Positions 55,686 through 64,000 of a stretch of 64,000 nt of DNA are shown one piece after another. The stretch is from Marmoricola endophyticus (GTDB taxonomy: Bacteria; Actinomycetota; Actinomycetes; Propionibacteriales; Nocardioidaceae): the NCBI RefSeq assembly GCF_014644415.1, contig NZ_BMKQ01000001.1, positions 710,569 through 774,568 on the forward strand. Direction: 5' to 3'. The notes below the pieces were generated by a model. That model saw nothing but the letters and a program-made list of their open reading frames with translations. It made no database searches and had not been told where the DNA came from. Each line of letters begins with the position of its first letter. Positions within the stretch are counted from its first letter, which is position 1. A program made the position numbers and the translations under genes.

Positions 55686-56435
55686 TCACCAGGGCTGGAT
55701 GCCGGTCTCGTCGCGGAAGGTGCCGCGCGGCCCGTCGTCGGGGAGGGTGGCGAGCTCGAGGAAGACCGCGGCCCCCTGCTCCGGCGTGCGGAACCCCTGG
55801 TGCCCGTTGAGGTCCGTCGCGACGTAGCCCGGGCAGCCGGCGTTGATGAGGACGTTCGTGTCGGCGAGCTCCTTGGCGTACTGCACCGTCACCGCGTTGA
55901 GGTACGTCTTCGTCGGGGAGTACACCGCCGAGATCGGGCCGACGGCGTCGGCCTGCGCGGTCTGCAGGCCGAGCGAGCCGACCGTGCTCGAGACGTTGAC
56001 GATCCGCGGGGACGGGGCGCGGCGCAGCAGTGGCAGCAGCGCGTTGGTCGTACGGATCACTCCGATCACGTTGACCTCCACCGCCTCGCGCACCTGGTCG
56101 GGGCTGGCTTTGGTCGGCTCCTGCGGCGCCCCGCCGGTGATGCCGGCGTTGTTGACCAGCACGTCGAGGCCACCGCGCTCCTCGAGCTGGGCCGCCGCGG
56201 CGGCGACGCTGGCGTCGTCGGTCACGTCGAGCGCGACGCCGAAGACGTCGAGGCCCTCGGCACGCAGCCGGTCCACCGCGTCCTGGCGACGCGCCTCGTC
56301 GCGGGCGCCGACACCGACGCTGAAGCCGAGGCGGGCCAGTCCGGCGGCGATCTCGTACCCGATCCCCTTGTTGGCCCCGGTGACCAGGGCCGTCCTCCCG
56401 TTGCCGGTGAGCTTGTCTGTCGTGTTCTCGGTCAT
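55686..56435 (-). CDS. short-chain dehydrogenase/reductase
   Basis: 249 residues, classical SDR. Cofactor loop ALVTGANKGIGYEIA, then VLVNNAGITG, catalytic Ser in IVNVSSTVGSLG, and YSPTKTYLN (YxxxK: Tyr and Lys). The ARDEAR segment after strand 2 suggests NADP(H) preference. Resembles plant-type and bacterial carbonyl reductases. ATG at 56435. Divergent from a LysR gene with a shared 101-bp promoter region, so it is probably that regulator's target. Confidence 0.92.
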   Translation of the reverse strand: MTENTTDKLTGNGRTALVTGANKGIGYEIAAGLARLGFSVGVGARDEARRQDAVDRLRAEGLDVFGVALDVTDDASVAAAAAQLEERGGLDVLVNNAGITGGAPQEPTKASPDQVREAVEVNVIGVIRTTNALLPLLRRAPSPRIVNVSSTVGSLGLQTAQADAVGPISAVYSPTKTYLNAVTVQYAKELADTNVLINAGCPGYVATDLNGHQGFRTPEQGAAVFLELATLPDDGPRGTFRDETGIQPW

Positions 56436-56492
56436 GGCGCGAGTCTGTGCTCGCGCCGTGCGGCTCCCCCAACACCGGCTGGGTCAGGCTTG

Positions 56493-56507
56493 ATACCGCC
56501 GGGGTAT
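56493..56507. promoter_or_regulatory. LysR-type operator (T-N11-A) between the SDR and LysR genes
   Basis: ATACC-GCCGG-GGTAT, a perfect 5-bp inverted repeat that fits the T-N11-A rule (T56494, A56506), 57 bp from the SDR start and 30 bp from the LysR start. Confidence 0.55.
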
Positions 56508-56536
56508 GGCACCAGGTGAGGACTATTCTCGGCTGG

Positions 56537-57382
56537 GTGGAGAGTCGCGAGCTGCGCTACTTCGTGGCCGTCGCCGAGGAGTCGCACTTCGGCCGGGCCG
56601 CCGAGCGGCTCAAGATGGCCCAGCCGCCCCTGTCCCGCGCGATCGCCCAGCTCGAGCGAAGGCTCGGCGCCGACCTGTTCGTGCGTACGCCCCGCGGCGT
56701 CGACCTGACCAGCACCGGCGAGACCCTCCTGCGCGAGGGCCGAGCCGCCCTGGCGGCGTTCGAGGCGGCGGAGCGGCGCGCCCTCCGCGACGCCCGCTCC
56801 CCCGGGCGGGCACCGGTCGTGCTCACGGCGAAGGCGGGCGCCTCGAGCGAGCTGATGGCCAAGCTGCTCGACGCGTACGCGGCCGAGCCCGACGCGGTCG
56901 AGGTCGACGTGGTCCTCAGCCCACCCCGCCACCAGGCCCTGATGCTGCGCGACGGCCGGGCCGACGTCGCGATCCTGCACAAGCCGTTCGACGACCTGAG
57001 CGGCTTCGACACCGACCCGCTCACCGTCGAGGATCAGGTCCTCATCCTGCCCAGTGGTCACCCGCTCAGCACCCGCAGCTCGATCACGGTGGCCGAGGCG
57101 AGCTCCATCCCCGATCTGCCGCTGCCGCGGTGGCCGAACCTGGACAGCAGCTACCCCGACGGTCCCGGGCCCGAGCTGTTCGACCTCACCCAGGTCCTTC
57201 AGCTCGTACGACTGCGCCGCACCGCGATCATGCTGCCCGCATCGGCGCAGGAGAACCTGCGCGACGGCCTGGCCGTCGTCCCCCTGAGCGACGCGCCCCG
57301 GGTCACCACCGTGATCGCGTGGCCGGCGCACAGCACGTCGCCGGGGGTCGCCGGCCTCGTGCGCGCCGCCGCTCGGCTGTGA
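56537..57382 (+). CDS. LysR family transcriptional regulator
   Basis: 281 residues. N-terminal winged helix: SRELRYFVAVAEESHFGRAA, ERLKMAQPPLSRAIAQLERR, LGADLFVRTPRG; then a periplasmic-binding-protein-like effector domain. GTG at 56537 reads VESRELRYF, the family start. Divergent from SDR, with the T-N11-A site between. The inducer is unknown. Confidence 0.93.
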   Translation: MESRELRYFVAVAEESHFGRAAERLKMAQPPLSRAIAQLERRLGADLFVRTPRGVDLTSTGETLLREGRAALAAFEAAERRALRDARSPGRAPVVLTAKAGASSELMAKLLDAYAAEPDAVEVDVVLSPPRHQALMLRDGRADVAILHKPFDDLSGFDTDPLTVEDQVLILPSGHPLSTRSSITVAEASSIPDLPLPRWPNLDSSYPDGPGPELFDLTQVLQLVRLRRTAIMLPASAQENLRDGLAVVPLSDAPRVTTVIAWPAHSTSPGVAGLVRAAARL

Positions 57383-57403
57383 GAGCGGCGCCTGGTCCCG
57401 CCA

Positions 57404-57426
57404 GGCTCGACCTCCGCGATCGAGCC
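57404..57426. terminator. hairpin between LysR gene and the MBL gene
   Basis: GGCTCGA-N9-TCGAGCC, 7-bp perfect stem, in the 47 bp between convergent stops. Confidence 0.45.
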
Positions 57427-57429
57427 GCC

Positions 57430-58749
57430 TCAGAACGCCCAGGTCGAGCGCCCAGCGGTCTTGGCGCGGAGCTCCTCCTCCCGGGTGTTCCCCTCCAGCG
57501 CAGCCCGCGACTCCGCGACGGCCCACCCGTAGACGCCCTTGGCCATCGTCGAGGTCGCCCGCTGCTCGAGCTCGCGGTAGACCTTCACCCTGGCTCGGTG
57601 TGCGTCGACCGACTCCGGGTCGGCGTCGACCGCCATCTGCGCGAAGTGACCCGCGAGGCGCCACTCGCCGCGGTCCAGCAGCTCGCCGGCGCGGGCGGCG
57701 AGCTCGGGCGCTCCCCCGCCGAGCGCGGCGACCTCGCGCGCCAGCTCCCGTGACGTCGCCGGCTTGAGGTGGGCGGGATCGCCGTCCCACCAGCCGCCGT
57801 AGCGCCGCCACACGTTGCGTACGACGAACTCTGGCTCGTCGTACGACGGGCGCAGGTAGGGACGCTCGAGCAGCTCGGAGGGCGCCTTCACCTCGTGGAC
57901 CACCTCGTCCAGCAGGGCGCCCTCGTTCATCAGCGCGACGGTCTGGTCGTGCACGACCTCGAGGAGCTCGGCGGCCTCGGAGAGGCTCTGCGCGACCCGC
58001 TCGACGCCGACGATCGGCAGTCCGTGACCCGGCAGCAGCACCTGGGCGCCGAGCCCCGCCATCCACCGAAGCGCCTGGGCCCACTCGCGGGCGAAGCGCT
58101 GCACCTTCTGCGGGTTGCCGGCGTTCGGGCTGGCCCAGATGAAGAAGTCGCCGCAGGCGAGGACCCCCTTGTCGGGCAGCCAGGCCATGGTCGCGTCGTC
58201 GGTCTCCCCCAGGCCGTGCCGCAGCTCGACGCCGACGCCGCCGACGTCGAGGGTCAGCTCGTCGGCGTACGTCAGGTCGGGATAGCGGTAGCGGTCGGGC
58301 CACTCCAGCCCCGGGGCCTGGAACTGCCGCTGGTTGATGACGGTGTTGAACCCGCGGGTCAACCGGTAGCGGTCGAAGCGGGGAACGACCAGCTCCTGCG
58401 CCACCACACGGGGAGCGGGCAGGCCCTGCTCGGCAGCGACCCGGTCGAAGGGGTCGACCCCGAAGACGTGGTCGATGTGCCCGTGGGAGTAGACCGCGGT
58501 GTGCAGCGGACGGTCGTCGAGGTCGCGGACCACCGCGAACAGGTCCTCGGCCCGGCGCTGGTCGCCGGTGTCGAGGAGCATCGGCCCGTCGTCGGTGGGC
58601 ACGACGTAGACGTTGCCGAACGCCGGCCACATCCACACCCCGTCTGCCACCGGCTGCAGACCGTCGCCGCGCCACTCGCCACGGTGGTACGACGCGGCGT
58701 CCTCGGCGCCGCGCCACACCCGGTCGGCGAAGTCCAAGAAGTCGCTCAT
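57430..58749 (-). CDS. alkylsulfatase-like MBL-fold hydrolase
   Basis: 439 residues. Metallo-beta-lactamase domain with SHGHIDHV (HxHxDH), GETDDATMAW, CGDFFIWASPNAGNPQK and LPGHGLPIVG, then a helical dimerisation domain containing RYGGWWDGDPAHLKPA, as in SdsA1-type alkylsulfatases, and a tail of short helical repeats (ELLDRGEWRLAGHFAQMAVDADP). Shorter than SdsA1, with no sterol-carrier C-terminal domain. It may hydrolyse an ester or sulfate. ATG at 58749 overlaps the acyl-CoA synthetase stop by 4 nt. Last gene of the MFS-synthetase-hydrolase operon. Confidence 0.85.
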   Translation of the reverse strand: MSDFLDFADRVWRGAEDAASYHRGEWRGDGLQPVADGVWMWPAFGNVYVVPTDDGPMLLDTGDQRRAEDLFAVVRDLDDRPLHTAVYSHGHIDHVFGVDPFDRVAAEQGLPAPRVVAQELVVPRFDRYRLTRGFNTVINQRQFQAPGLEWPDRYRYPDLTYADELTLDVGGVGVELRHGLGETDDATMAWLPDKGVLACGDFFIWASPNAGNPQKVQRFAREWAQALRWMAGLGAQVLLPGHGLPIVGVERVAQSLSEAAELLEVVHDQTVALMNEGALLDEVVHEVKAPSELLERPYLRPSYDEPEFVVRNVWRRYGGWWDGDPAHLKPATSRELAREVAALGGGAPELAARAGELLDRGEWRLAGHFAQMAVDADPESVDAHRARVKVYRELEQRATSTMAKGVYGWAVAESRAALEGNTREEELRAKTAGRSTWAF

Positions 58750-60788
58750 CTGATGCTCCTGTTCGTCTCGTGGTCGGAGAGTGTGATCAGCGCGTCGAGC
58801 GCCAGCAGGCGGCCCTCGTACGGGCACAGCGGGTTGAGGTCGACCTCGGTGACGTCGCGACGCTCGGTCATCAGCCGCTCGAGGCCCCGCAGCACCGGGT
58901 CGACCAAGCCGGCGCTCACCCCGAGCTGGTCCTCCACCCAGGTCAGCAAGCTGAGCCGTTCGGCGTCGGGCGCCGGGACGTGCAGGCTGCGCCGCAGGGT
59001 TGCTTCGCCCTCGACGTCTCCACCACCGGCCGAGACCAGCAGGTTGACGCCGTACGTCGGGTCGCGGACGGCACCAAGCGCGAGCTCCAGGTCGTGGGCG
59101 ACGAGCGGCTGGGCGACCACCGCGGCCCCGTCTGCGTGCGAGGCCTCTCGCAGCCGGGCGAGCACCTCCTCGGTCCGCTCGACCAGCTCGTCGCGCTCGA
59201 CGCCGAGGTGTACCAGCCCGGCGCTCGCGCGGTGCGGCAGGTCCGCCGCGTCGCCCTTGAGCACGTACGGGCCAGTCCACCCGGCGTCGTCGACGAGCCC
59301 GGCCAGGGAGGCGTCGGACGCCCAGAGCGTCGGCACGTGCTCGACGTCGTACGACGCCAGCAGGTCGCGAGCGAACCGCTCGGAGAGCACCGTGGTGTCG
59401 GGCCGGTGCGTGACCTCCTCCTCGGGCTCGTCGACGGCGCCGGTGACGAGCAGCGGGTCGAGCCGCCGCAGCAGTGCGCCGATGCTCGGCAGCACCGTGT
59501 CGGGCATCGCCAGCCCCTCGACGCCGCCGGGCGGGGCACAGGCCCAGACGAACCAGGCCGGCGTCCGCAGCGCTCCGACGAGTGCGGCGATGTCGGCGTA
59601 CTGGTCGGGGAACCGGTCCCCGAAGGTCAGGTAGACGACGATCGCGTCGATATCGGGGTCGGCGTCGAGGATGTCGAGGAGCTTGTCGACCTTGCCCAGC
59701 GAGCCGAAGAAGTTGCCACCCAGGTCCACCGGGTTGTCGATGCCGGCCTCGACGACGCCGACGTCCCCGAGAGCCGTGACCGTGTCCCGCGAGAGCGCAG
59801 AGAGCCGCGCCCCGCGAGCGGTCAGCGCGTCGCCGAGCACTCCACCGGCACCGCCGGACATCGTCAGGACAGCGAAGCGTGGCCCCGCGGGGAGCGACAG
59901 GCCGCGTCGGGCGTTCAGCACCGCGTCGACCACGGCGTCGTCGTCGCCGACCAGCTCGATACCGACCTGGTCGCACAACGCCCGCAGCAGTGCGTGGTCG
60001 CCCAGGACCGCCGCCGTGTGGGACAGGGCGGCGCGACGTCCGGCGTCGCTGCTGCCCACGGCCAGCAGGACGACCTTCTTGCCCTGCTCCCGGGCGCGGC
60101 GGCCGAGGGTGCGCAGGCCCTCGGCGTCGCGCACACCCTCCAGGTAGAGCACGAGCACCTGCACCTCGTCGTGCTCCAGCAGTGCCGTGGCCATCTCCGT
60201 GGACGTCAGCACCGCTTCGTTGCCCGTGCTCGCGTAGCCGGTGAAACCCACGCCCGCGGACTCGAGCAGGTCGGCGAGGACGAAGCCGACGGCACCGCTC
60301 TGGGTGACCACGGCCACCGGGCCGGCCGGCCCCGCCGGTCGGTCGAGGAACGCGGTCGTGGTCACCGAGAGCCTCGCCTCACGGTTGACGACGCCCAGAC
60401 AGTTCGGCCCCAGCAGGGGCATCGAGCCGGCCGCCTCGCGCAGCTCCTCCTGCAGCTCGACGTACCCGAGGTCGGCGAAGCCCGAGGCGTAGACGACGGC
60501 CGCACCGACGCCGAGCTCCGCGCATCGACCGACGACGTCGACCGCAGCGAGAGCCGGCGTCGCCACCACGACCAGGTCGGGCACGAAGGAGAGCTGACCG
60601 AGGTCGGATGCGCACTCGGCCCCTGCGAGCTCCAGACCCTCTCGACCGACCGCGCCGACCGGGCCCGGGAAGCCACCCTGCAGCAGACGGTGGAGCGTGA
60701 GACGACCCCAGGAGAGCCGGCTCGTCGCCGAGACACCCACGACGGCGACCGAGCGCGGCCGGAGCAGCGGGTCGAGCCGCGACGTCAC
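58746..60788 (-). CDS. ADP-forming acyl-CoA synthetase (acetate--CoA ligase family)
   Basis: 680 residues with fused alpha and beta parts of the succinyl-CoA synthetase superfamily. CoA-binding domain SVAVVGVSATSRLSWGRLTL; CoA-ligase domain with VTQSGAVGFVLADLL and the phosphohistidine motif ALSHTAAVLGDHALL; C-terminal ATP-grasp domain (YVLKGDAADLPHR, VTEVDLNPLCPYEGRLLALD). It activates an organic acid to a CoA thioester with ATP; the acid is not identifiable. GTG at 60788 overlaps the MFS stop by 4 nt (GTGA). Confidence 0.9.
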   Translation of the reverse strand: MTSRLDPLLRPRSVAVVGVSATSRLSWGRLTLHRLLQGGFPGPVGAVGREGLELAGAECASDLGQLSFVPDLVVVATPALAAVDVVGRCAELGVGAAVVYASGFADLGYVELQEELREAAGSMPLLGPNCLGVVNREARLSVTTTAFLDRPAGPAGPVAVVTQSGAVGFVLADLLESAGVGFTGYASTGNEAVLTSTEMATALLEHDEVQVLVLYLEGVRDAEGLRTLGRRAREQGKKVVLLAVGSSDAGRRAALSHTAAVLGDHALLRALCDQVGIELVGDDDAVVDAVLNARRGLSLPAGPRFAVLTMSGGAGGVLGDALTARGARLSALSRDTVTALGDVGVVEAGIDNPVDLGGNFFGSLGKVDKLLDILDADPDIDAIVVYLTFGDRFPDQYADIAALVGALRTPAWFVWACAPPGGVEGLAMPDTVLPSIGALLRRLDPLLVTGAVDEPEEEVTHRPDTTVLSERFARDLLASYDVEHVPTLWASDASLAGLVDDAGWTGPYVLKGDAADLPHRASAGLVHLGVERDELVERTEEVLARLREASHADGAAVVAQPLVAHDLELALGAVRDPTYGVNLLVSAGGGDVEGEATLRRSLHVPAPDAERLSLLTWVEDQLGVSAGLVDPVLRGLERLMTERRDVTEVDLNPLCPYEGRLLALDALITLSDHETNRSIR

Positions 60789-62119
60789 CGGACACCCTCG
60801 ACTGCGTCGGCGCCGCGCCCGTGGATCCGCAGCAGGTCGCGGTCGGGGTCGATCGCCAGCGCGCCGATGACGGAGCAGACGACGCAGAGCGCCGCCAGGA
60901 CCAGGAACCCTGCGTCGTACCCGTCGAGCGCGGTGCTCGCGCTCCCCACCAGCGAGCCCATCACGCTCGGTGCCAGCACTCCGGCCAGCGTGGAGACGCC
61001 GACGCTCACCCCGAGGACAGCGCCTCGCTGCCCCGTGGGGCACAGCCCGCCGGCCAGGGTCTGCCCGAGCGCGAACACCGTCCCCGGTGCGCCCAGGCCG
61101 ACCACGAGCAGCAGCAGGCTCAGCACCGGACTGTTCACCGAGACACCGGCGGCGACCAGCAGGCCACCGCCGCCGACCATCAGCACCGCCAGCATGCCGC
61201 GGCTTCGACGGGGGGCGAGGCCGCGTCGCGTCAGCCGCTCGGACCAGACCCCCACCCCAAGGGTCATCAGTCCCCCGACGGTCCAGAACACCGCCACCGC
61301 GACGCCGGCCTGGGAGGCCGAGAATCCTCGCCCGTCCTCCAGGAAGAGCGGCAACCAGGTCACCGTCAACGCCAGTCCGAAGTAGGCGGCGAAGCCGAGC
61401 AGAGTGCTGCCGACCCAGGTCCCGTTGACGAAGAGCCGCCAGTAGGCGACGCGCTGCTCGACGATCGCCGAGTCGGTGCTGGCTCGCTCATCCGCACCCG
61501 AGGCGGTCGTCTGCTCACGGCCGTCGCGACCGAGCCACAGCCACAGCACCGCCCAGACCAGCCCGATCGCCGCCAGCAGCCCGAAGGCCGCCCGCCAGCC
61601 GAAGGACACGATGACCGCCGTCAGGCCCGGTGCCGCGAGCAGGCTGCCCACACTCGCCCCGAGAGCCACGATGCTGGTCGGCGTCTGCCGCTCGGCGTCC
61701 GGGAACCACTTGTGCAGCGCATGGTTGGCCGTGCCGTACGCGGGCCCTTCCGCCGCCCCGAGGACCACTCGGCTGCCCACCAGCAGCGACACCGATACCG
61801 TCCACAGCAGTGGGAGCTGCGCGACGGACCAGACCAGCGCCATCCCCAGGAGCACCCACTGCGTGGGAACGCGGTCGGCGAGGAACCCGACGAGGATGGC
61901 GGCGATGCTGAACAGCAGGTAGAAGCTGCTCGCCACGTGCCCGAACGCCTCGGCGTCCAGACCGAAGTCCCGGCTCAGCGGCTTGGCCGCAAGACCGAGT
62001 GCCGCCTTGTCGGCGAAGTTGATGAGCATGAAGGTGAACAGCAGTGCGGTCACCACCCAGCGACGGGAGCCCTCGACCCGGACCGGGCGGGATCGTAGGT
62101 CGTGCTGTGCCGCGGTCAT
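60785..62119 (-). CDS. MFS transporter (organic anion:proton symporter-like)
   Basis: 444 residues, 12 predicted helices in two halves. Begins RRWVVTALLFTFMLINFADKAALGLA; the loop 2-3 signature is GFLADRVPTQWVL; ATG at 62119 with GAGGAG 9 nt upstream. The ACS/phthalate-permease-like pattern (NFADKAALG, GAAEGPAYGTANHALHKWFP) points to uptake of an organic anion, which the following synthetase could activate. First gene of the operon; divergent from the PucR regulator. Confidence 0.9.
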   Translation of the reverse strand: MTAAQHDLRSRPVRVEGSRRWVVTALLFTFMLINFADKAALGLAAKPLSRDFGLDAEAFGHVASSFYLLFSIAAILVGFLADRVPTQWVLLGMALVWSVAQLPLLWTVSVSLLVGSRVVLGAAEGPAYGTANHALHKWFPDAERQTPTSIVALGASVGSLLAAPGLTAVIVSFGWRAAFGLLAAIGLVWAVLWLWLGRDGREQTTASGADERASTDSAIVEQRVAYWRLFVNGTWVGSTLLGFAAYFGLALTVTWLPLFLEDGRGFSASQAGVAVAVFWTVGGLMTLGVGVWSERLTRRGLAPRRSRGMLAVLMVGGGGLLVAAGVSVNSPVLSLLLLVVGLGAPGTVFALGQTLAGGLCPTGQRGAVLGVSVGVSTLAGVLAPSVMGSLVGSASTALDGYDAGFLVLAALCVVCSVIGALAIDPDRDLLRIHGRGADAVEGVR

Positions 62120-62191
62120 GACGCGAGCTCCTCGATCGGTGCTCCGGGACGGTTGCTCGTGATGGGCATAGATCCACCCTCTGGCGGGATC

Positions 62192-62211
62192 GACGTGACC
62201 ACCATCACGTC
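62192..62211. promoter_or_regulatory. inverted repeat in the MFS/PucR divergent promoter
   Basis: GACGTGA-CCACCA-TCACGTC, perfect 7-bp arms, 73 bp from the MFS start and 33 bp from the PucR start. Candidate PucR operator. Confidence 0.5.
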
Positions 62212-62243
62212 TTGACCCAACCATCGTCGTAGGGTGTTGTGAG

Positions 62244-63497
62244 ATGTCACAACAGGAGGCGCCCGACCTGAGCGCAGCACTGCGTCGTACGAGGTCCGCG
62301 CTCCCCGCGAGGATCACGGCCGCAGTGGACACCTACGTCGCCGACTCCCCGCTCTACCGCAGCTCACCGACCGAGCGCCGTCACGACCTCGATGCGCTCT
62401 ACCGACGCGTCACCCAGACCGGCCGGCAGGCGGGCTACCTGCTGCTGGACTGCCTGGAGGACCGGTCCGAGCTGTCAGAGAGCCAGCTCTCGCCGTTCGT
62501 CCGCAGGGCCGAGGAGCGTGCCGACGAGGGCCTGCCGATCAGCGAGTTCCTGGACGCCCACCTTCGGATCATCGACGTCGTCCAGCAGACGCTGCTCGAG
62601 CAGCTTCATCCCGTCGCACCCGGACTGGTCGCCGCCGCCCTGGCCCACCTGCGCAGCGAGGGCAGGCGGTTGGTGCGCGCGGTCGGCACCGCCTACCAGC
62701 GCGAGTACGTCACGGTGCACGCCCGGGACGCGGAGACCGCCACCGACGTCGCCCTGGGGCTGGTGCACGGACGCCCGGTCGAGGAGACGGCCGAACGGGT
62801 CGGGGTACGTCTCGCCGCGTCGTACGTGACCCTCGCCGTCGCGATCGGCGACACCCCGGCCGAGGTCCGCGCGGACGACCTGGGGCGACGCATCGGCACC
62901 CGCCGCAAGCTGCGCCACGCGACCGAGCTGCTGCACGGCGGGCTCGGCGAGCACGTCCTGGTCGCCATGACCGACTCCCGCGGCCACGTCCTCCTGCCCG
63001 TGACCTCGCAGGGCCCCGCGCCCGGGGAGTTGGAGGAGACGCTCGACAGGCTCGCCGACGCCCTCGGAACGACGGTGATCGCCTCCTGGGAGGACGCCTG
63101 CGCCCGCACCGACCTCCCTGCGGCGTCCCGTCGCGCGGACCGTCTGCTCGACGTCGCCCTCCCGACCCGCGAGCACGGCCTCGTCCGCCGCAGCGACCAC
63201 CTGCTCGAGCTCCAGCTCACCGTGAGCACCGAGGCCTCCGGCCCGCTGCGGACCATGCTCGACAGCGTCGCGCGCGAGCACGGCCTTCTCGAGACGCTAC
63301 GGGTCTTCGTCGACCAGGACCTCAACCGGACGCGCACGGCCCGCACCCTCGGCGTGCACCCCAACACCGTCGACAACCGGCTGACCCGCGTCGAGGCGCT
63401 CACCGGTCTCGACGTGCGCACCTCACGCGGGCTCATGCTGGTCGGTGCCGCCCTGCTCACCAGAGACGCCGACGCGGGGAGAGCTCGGCGCGGCTGA
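62244..63497 (+). CDS. PucR-family transcriptional regulator
   Basis: 417 residues. An N-terminal sensor region (about 1-180), a GGDEF-like/PucR middle domain, and the C-terminal HTH_30 helix-turn-helix: LLETLRVFVDQDLNRTRTAR, TLGVHPNTVDNRLTRVEALTG. Such regulators control purine and aromatic or other catabolic genes in response to a metabolite. ATG at 62244. Divergent from the MFS-synthetase-hydrolase operon, its likely target. Confidence 0.9.
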   Translation: MSQQEAPDLSAALRRTRSALPARITAAVDTYVADSPLYRSSPTERRHDLDALYRRVTQTGRQAGYLLLDCLEDRSELSESQLSPFVRRAEERADEGLPISEFLDAHLRIIDVVQQTLLEQLHPVAPGLVAAALAHLRSEGRRLVRAVGTAYQREYVTVHARDAETATDVALGLVHGRPVEETAERVGVRLAASYVTLAVAIGDTPAEVRADDLGRRIGTRRKLRHATELLHGGLGEHVLVAMTDSRGHVLLPVTSQGPAPGELEETLDRLADALGTTVIASWEDACARTDLPAASRRADRLLDVALPTREHGLVRRSDHLLELQLTVSTEASGPLRTMLDSVAREHGLLETLRVFVDQDLNRTRTARTLGVHPNTVDNRLTRVEALTGLDVRTSRGLMLVGAALLTRDADAGRARRG

Positions 63498-63604
63498 GCG
63501 CGCTCGCGGAGCAGGGTGGCCGCGGGCCGGTACGGAGACCCACGCCGGCCGCCCGTCACGCAGCAGCCGAGGTGGAGCACCATCGACCCACGAGCCCCTC
63601 CCAC

Positions 63605-63620
63605 GACGAGTCCCCTCGTC
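63605..63620. terminator. hairpin between PucR and NYN genes
   Basis: GACGAG-TCCC-CTCGTC, perfect 6-bp stem; a second stem GCGAC/GTCGC lies at 63633-63652. Both fall in the gap between convergent genes. Confidence 0.45.
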
Positions 63621-63694
63621 CCGCGGGTGACCGCGACGGGACTCCCAGTCGCAAGCCCGTGACCGGACCCGACGACCGGCTCTAGCAGCCCCGC

Positions 63695-64000
63695 TCAGCC
63701 CAGCTCGGCCAGCAGCCAGGTCGGGGTGAGGACGGTGGCGCCGTAGCGCTCGACGCGGCCCATGAGGATCCGGTCAGCGGTGACGACGTAGACGCGGTGC
63801 CCGGCCTCGGAGGCATCCTGGGCGGCGGCGACGATCTCGTCGTCGCCGTTGCCCTTGGCGTGGCGGGTACGCACGTGGCCGTCGCGCCCCGGCCGTACGC
63901 CGCCCTTCGCTGCGCCCTCGAGGACGAGGACGACCTGTTCCTGGGGCACGTCCGCGACGAGCAGGCTCTCGTGCAGGCGCCGCGCGGCACCGGCGCGGTC
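63695..64000 (-). CDS. NYN/PIN-like nuclease domain protein (partial, C-terminal part)
   Basis: The last 101 residues of a protein whose N-terminus is past the right edge. VVLVLEGAAKGG, then GNGDDEIVAAAQDASEAGHRVYVVTADRIL and MGRVERYGATVLTPTWLLAEL match the C-terminal half of NYN (PIN-like) domains, where DDEI and the TAD Asp are metal ligands. The family includes RNases; the substrate is unknown. Confidence 0.78.
   Translation of the reverse strand, partial: DRAGAARRLHESLLVADVPQEQVVLVLEGAAKGGVRPGRDGHVRTRHAKGNGDDEIVAAAQDASEAGHRVYVVTADRILMGRVERYGATVLTPTWLLAELG

Overview
The window is high-GC DNA whose genes use GTG starts freely and overlap at stop/start junctions (ATGA, GTGA, TGATG). The core order aspS-hisS-MBL hydrolase-relA-apt-secF-secD-yajC-ruvB-ruvA-ruvC-YebC-pdxT-pdxS-pgsA-HIT-thrS is the one known from actinobacteria; in Mycobacterium tuberculosis the same block lies between aspS and thrS. 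With an SsgA-like sporulation/division gene and dispersed GGTCTCGAC/GTCGAGACC intergenic repeats, I infer an actinomycete of the Nocardioidaceae type (Nocardioides-like). The genus is inference.

Layout. 1-2.4 kb: a peptide ABC transporter binding lipoprotein (cut by the window edge) and its permease, then a small GIY-YIG nuclease gene between inverted copies of a 47-bp repeat. 2.5-28.9 kb: the conserved block, almost all on the minus strand, for translation (aspS, hisS, thrS), stringent response (relA), purine salvage (apt), Sec export (secDF-yajC), Holliday-junction resolution (ruvABC), PLP synthesis (pdxST), phospholipid synthesis (pgsA) and Ap4A metabolism (HIT). Three insertions interrupt it: mscS plus a methyltransferase between pdxT and pdxS, an AurF-type diiron oxygenase/ferredoxin-reductase/TetR set between HIT and thrS, and repeat clusters. 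29.0-30.2 kb: tRNA-Val(CAC), an SsgA-like gene, and a tRNA-Gly/Cys/Val cluster.

30.2-54.5 kb: a 24.3-kb integrated element in the 3' end of tRNA-Val(GAC). The last 23 bp of that tRNA including CCA recur exactly at 54472-54494, next to a tyrosine integrase, and the tRNA's probable terminator lies just beyond the right end. The element carries a MobF relaxase broken by one in-frame TGA, two excisionase-like HTH proteins and a cargo that looks like defence: a TerB/ATPase/helicase operon matching the Shango anti-phage system, with a DEDDh exonuclease domain fused to the helicase; a MazG-like hydrolase overlapping a GIY-YIG/P-loop helicase-like protein; an XRE-MNT/HepT toxin-antitoxin pair; two predicted PD-(D/E)XK proteins; and a tryptophan-rich repeat membrane protein. 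I saw no transfer ATPase or type IV secretion genes, so it is an integrative element that is mobilisable at best and probably crippled.

54.5-64 kb: chromosomal accessory genes: a PA2169-type four-helix protein, a 51-residue membrane protein, a divergent SDR/LysR pair, a minus-strand operon (MFS transporter, ADP-forming acyl-CoA synthetase, alkylsulfatase-like metallo-beta-lactamase) divergent from a PucR regulator, and the C-terminal part of a NYN/PIN-like protein cut by the window edge.
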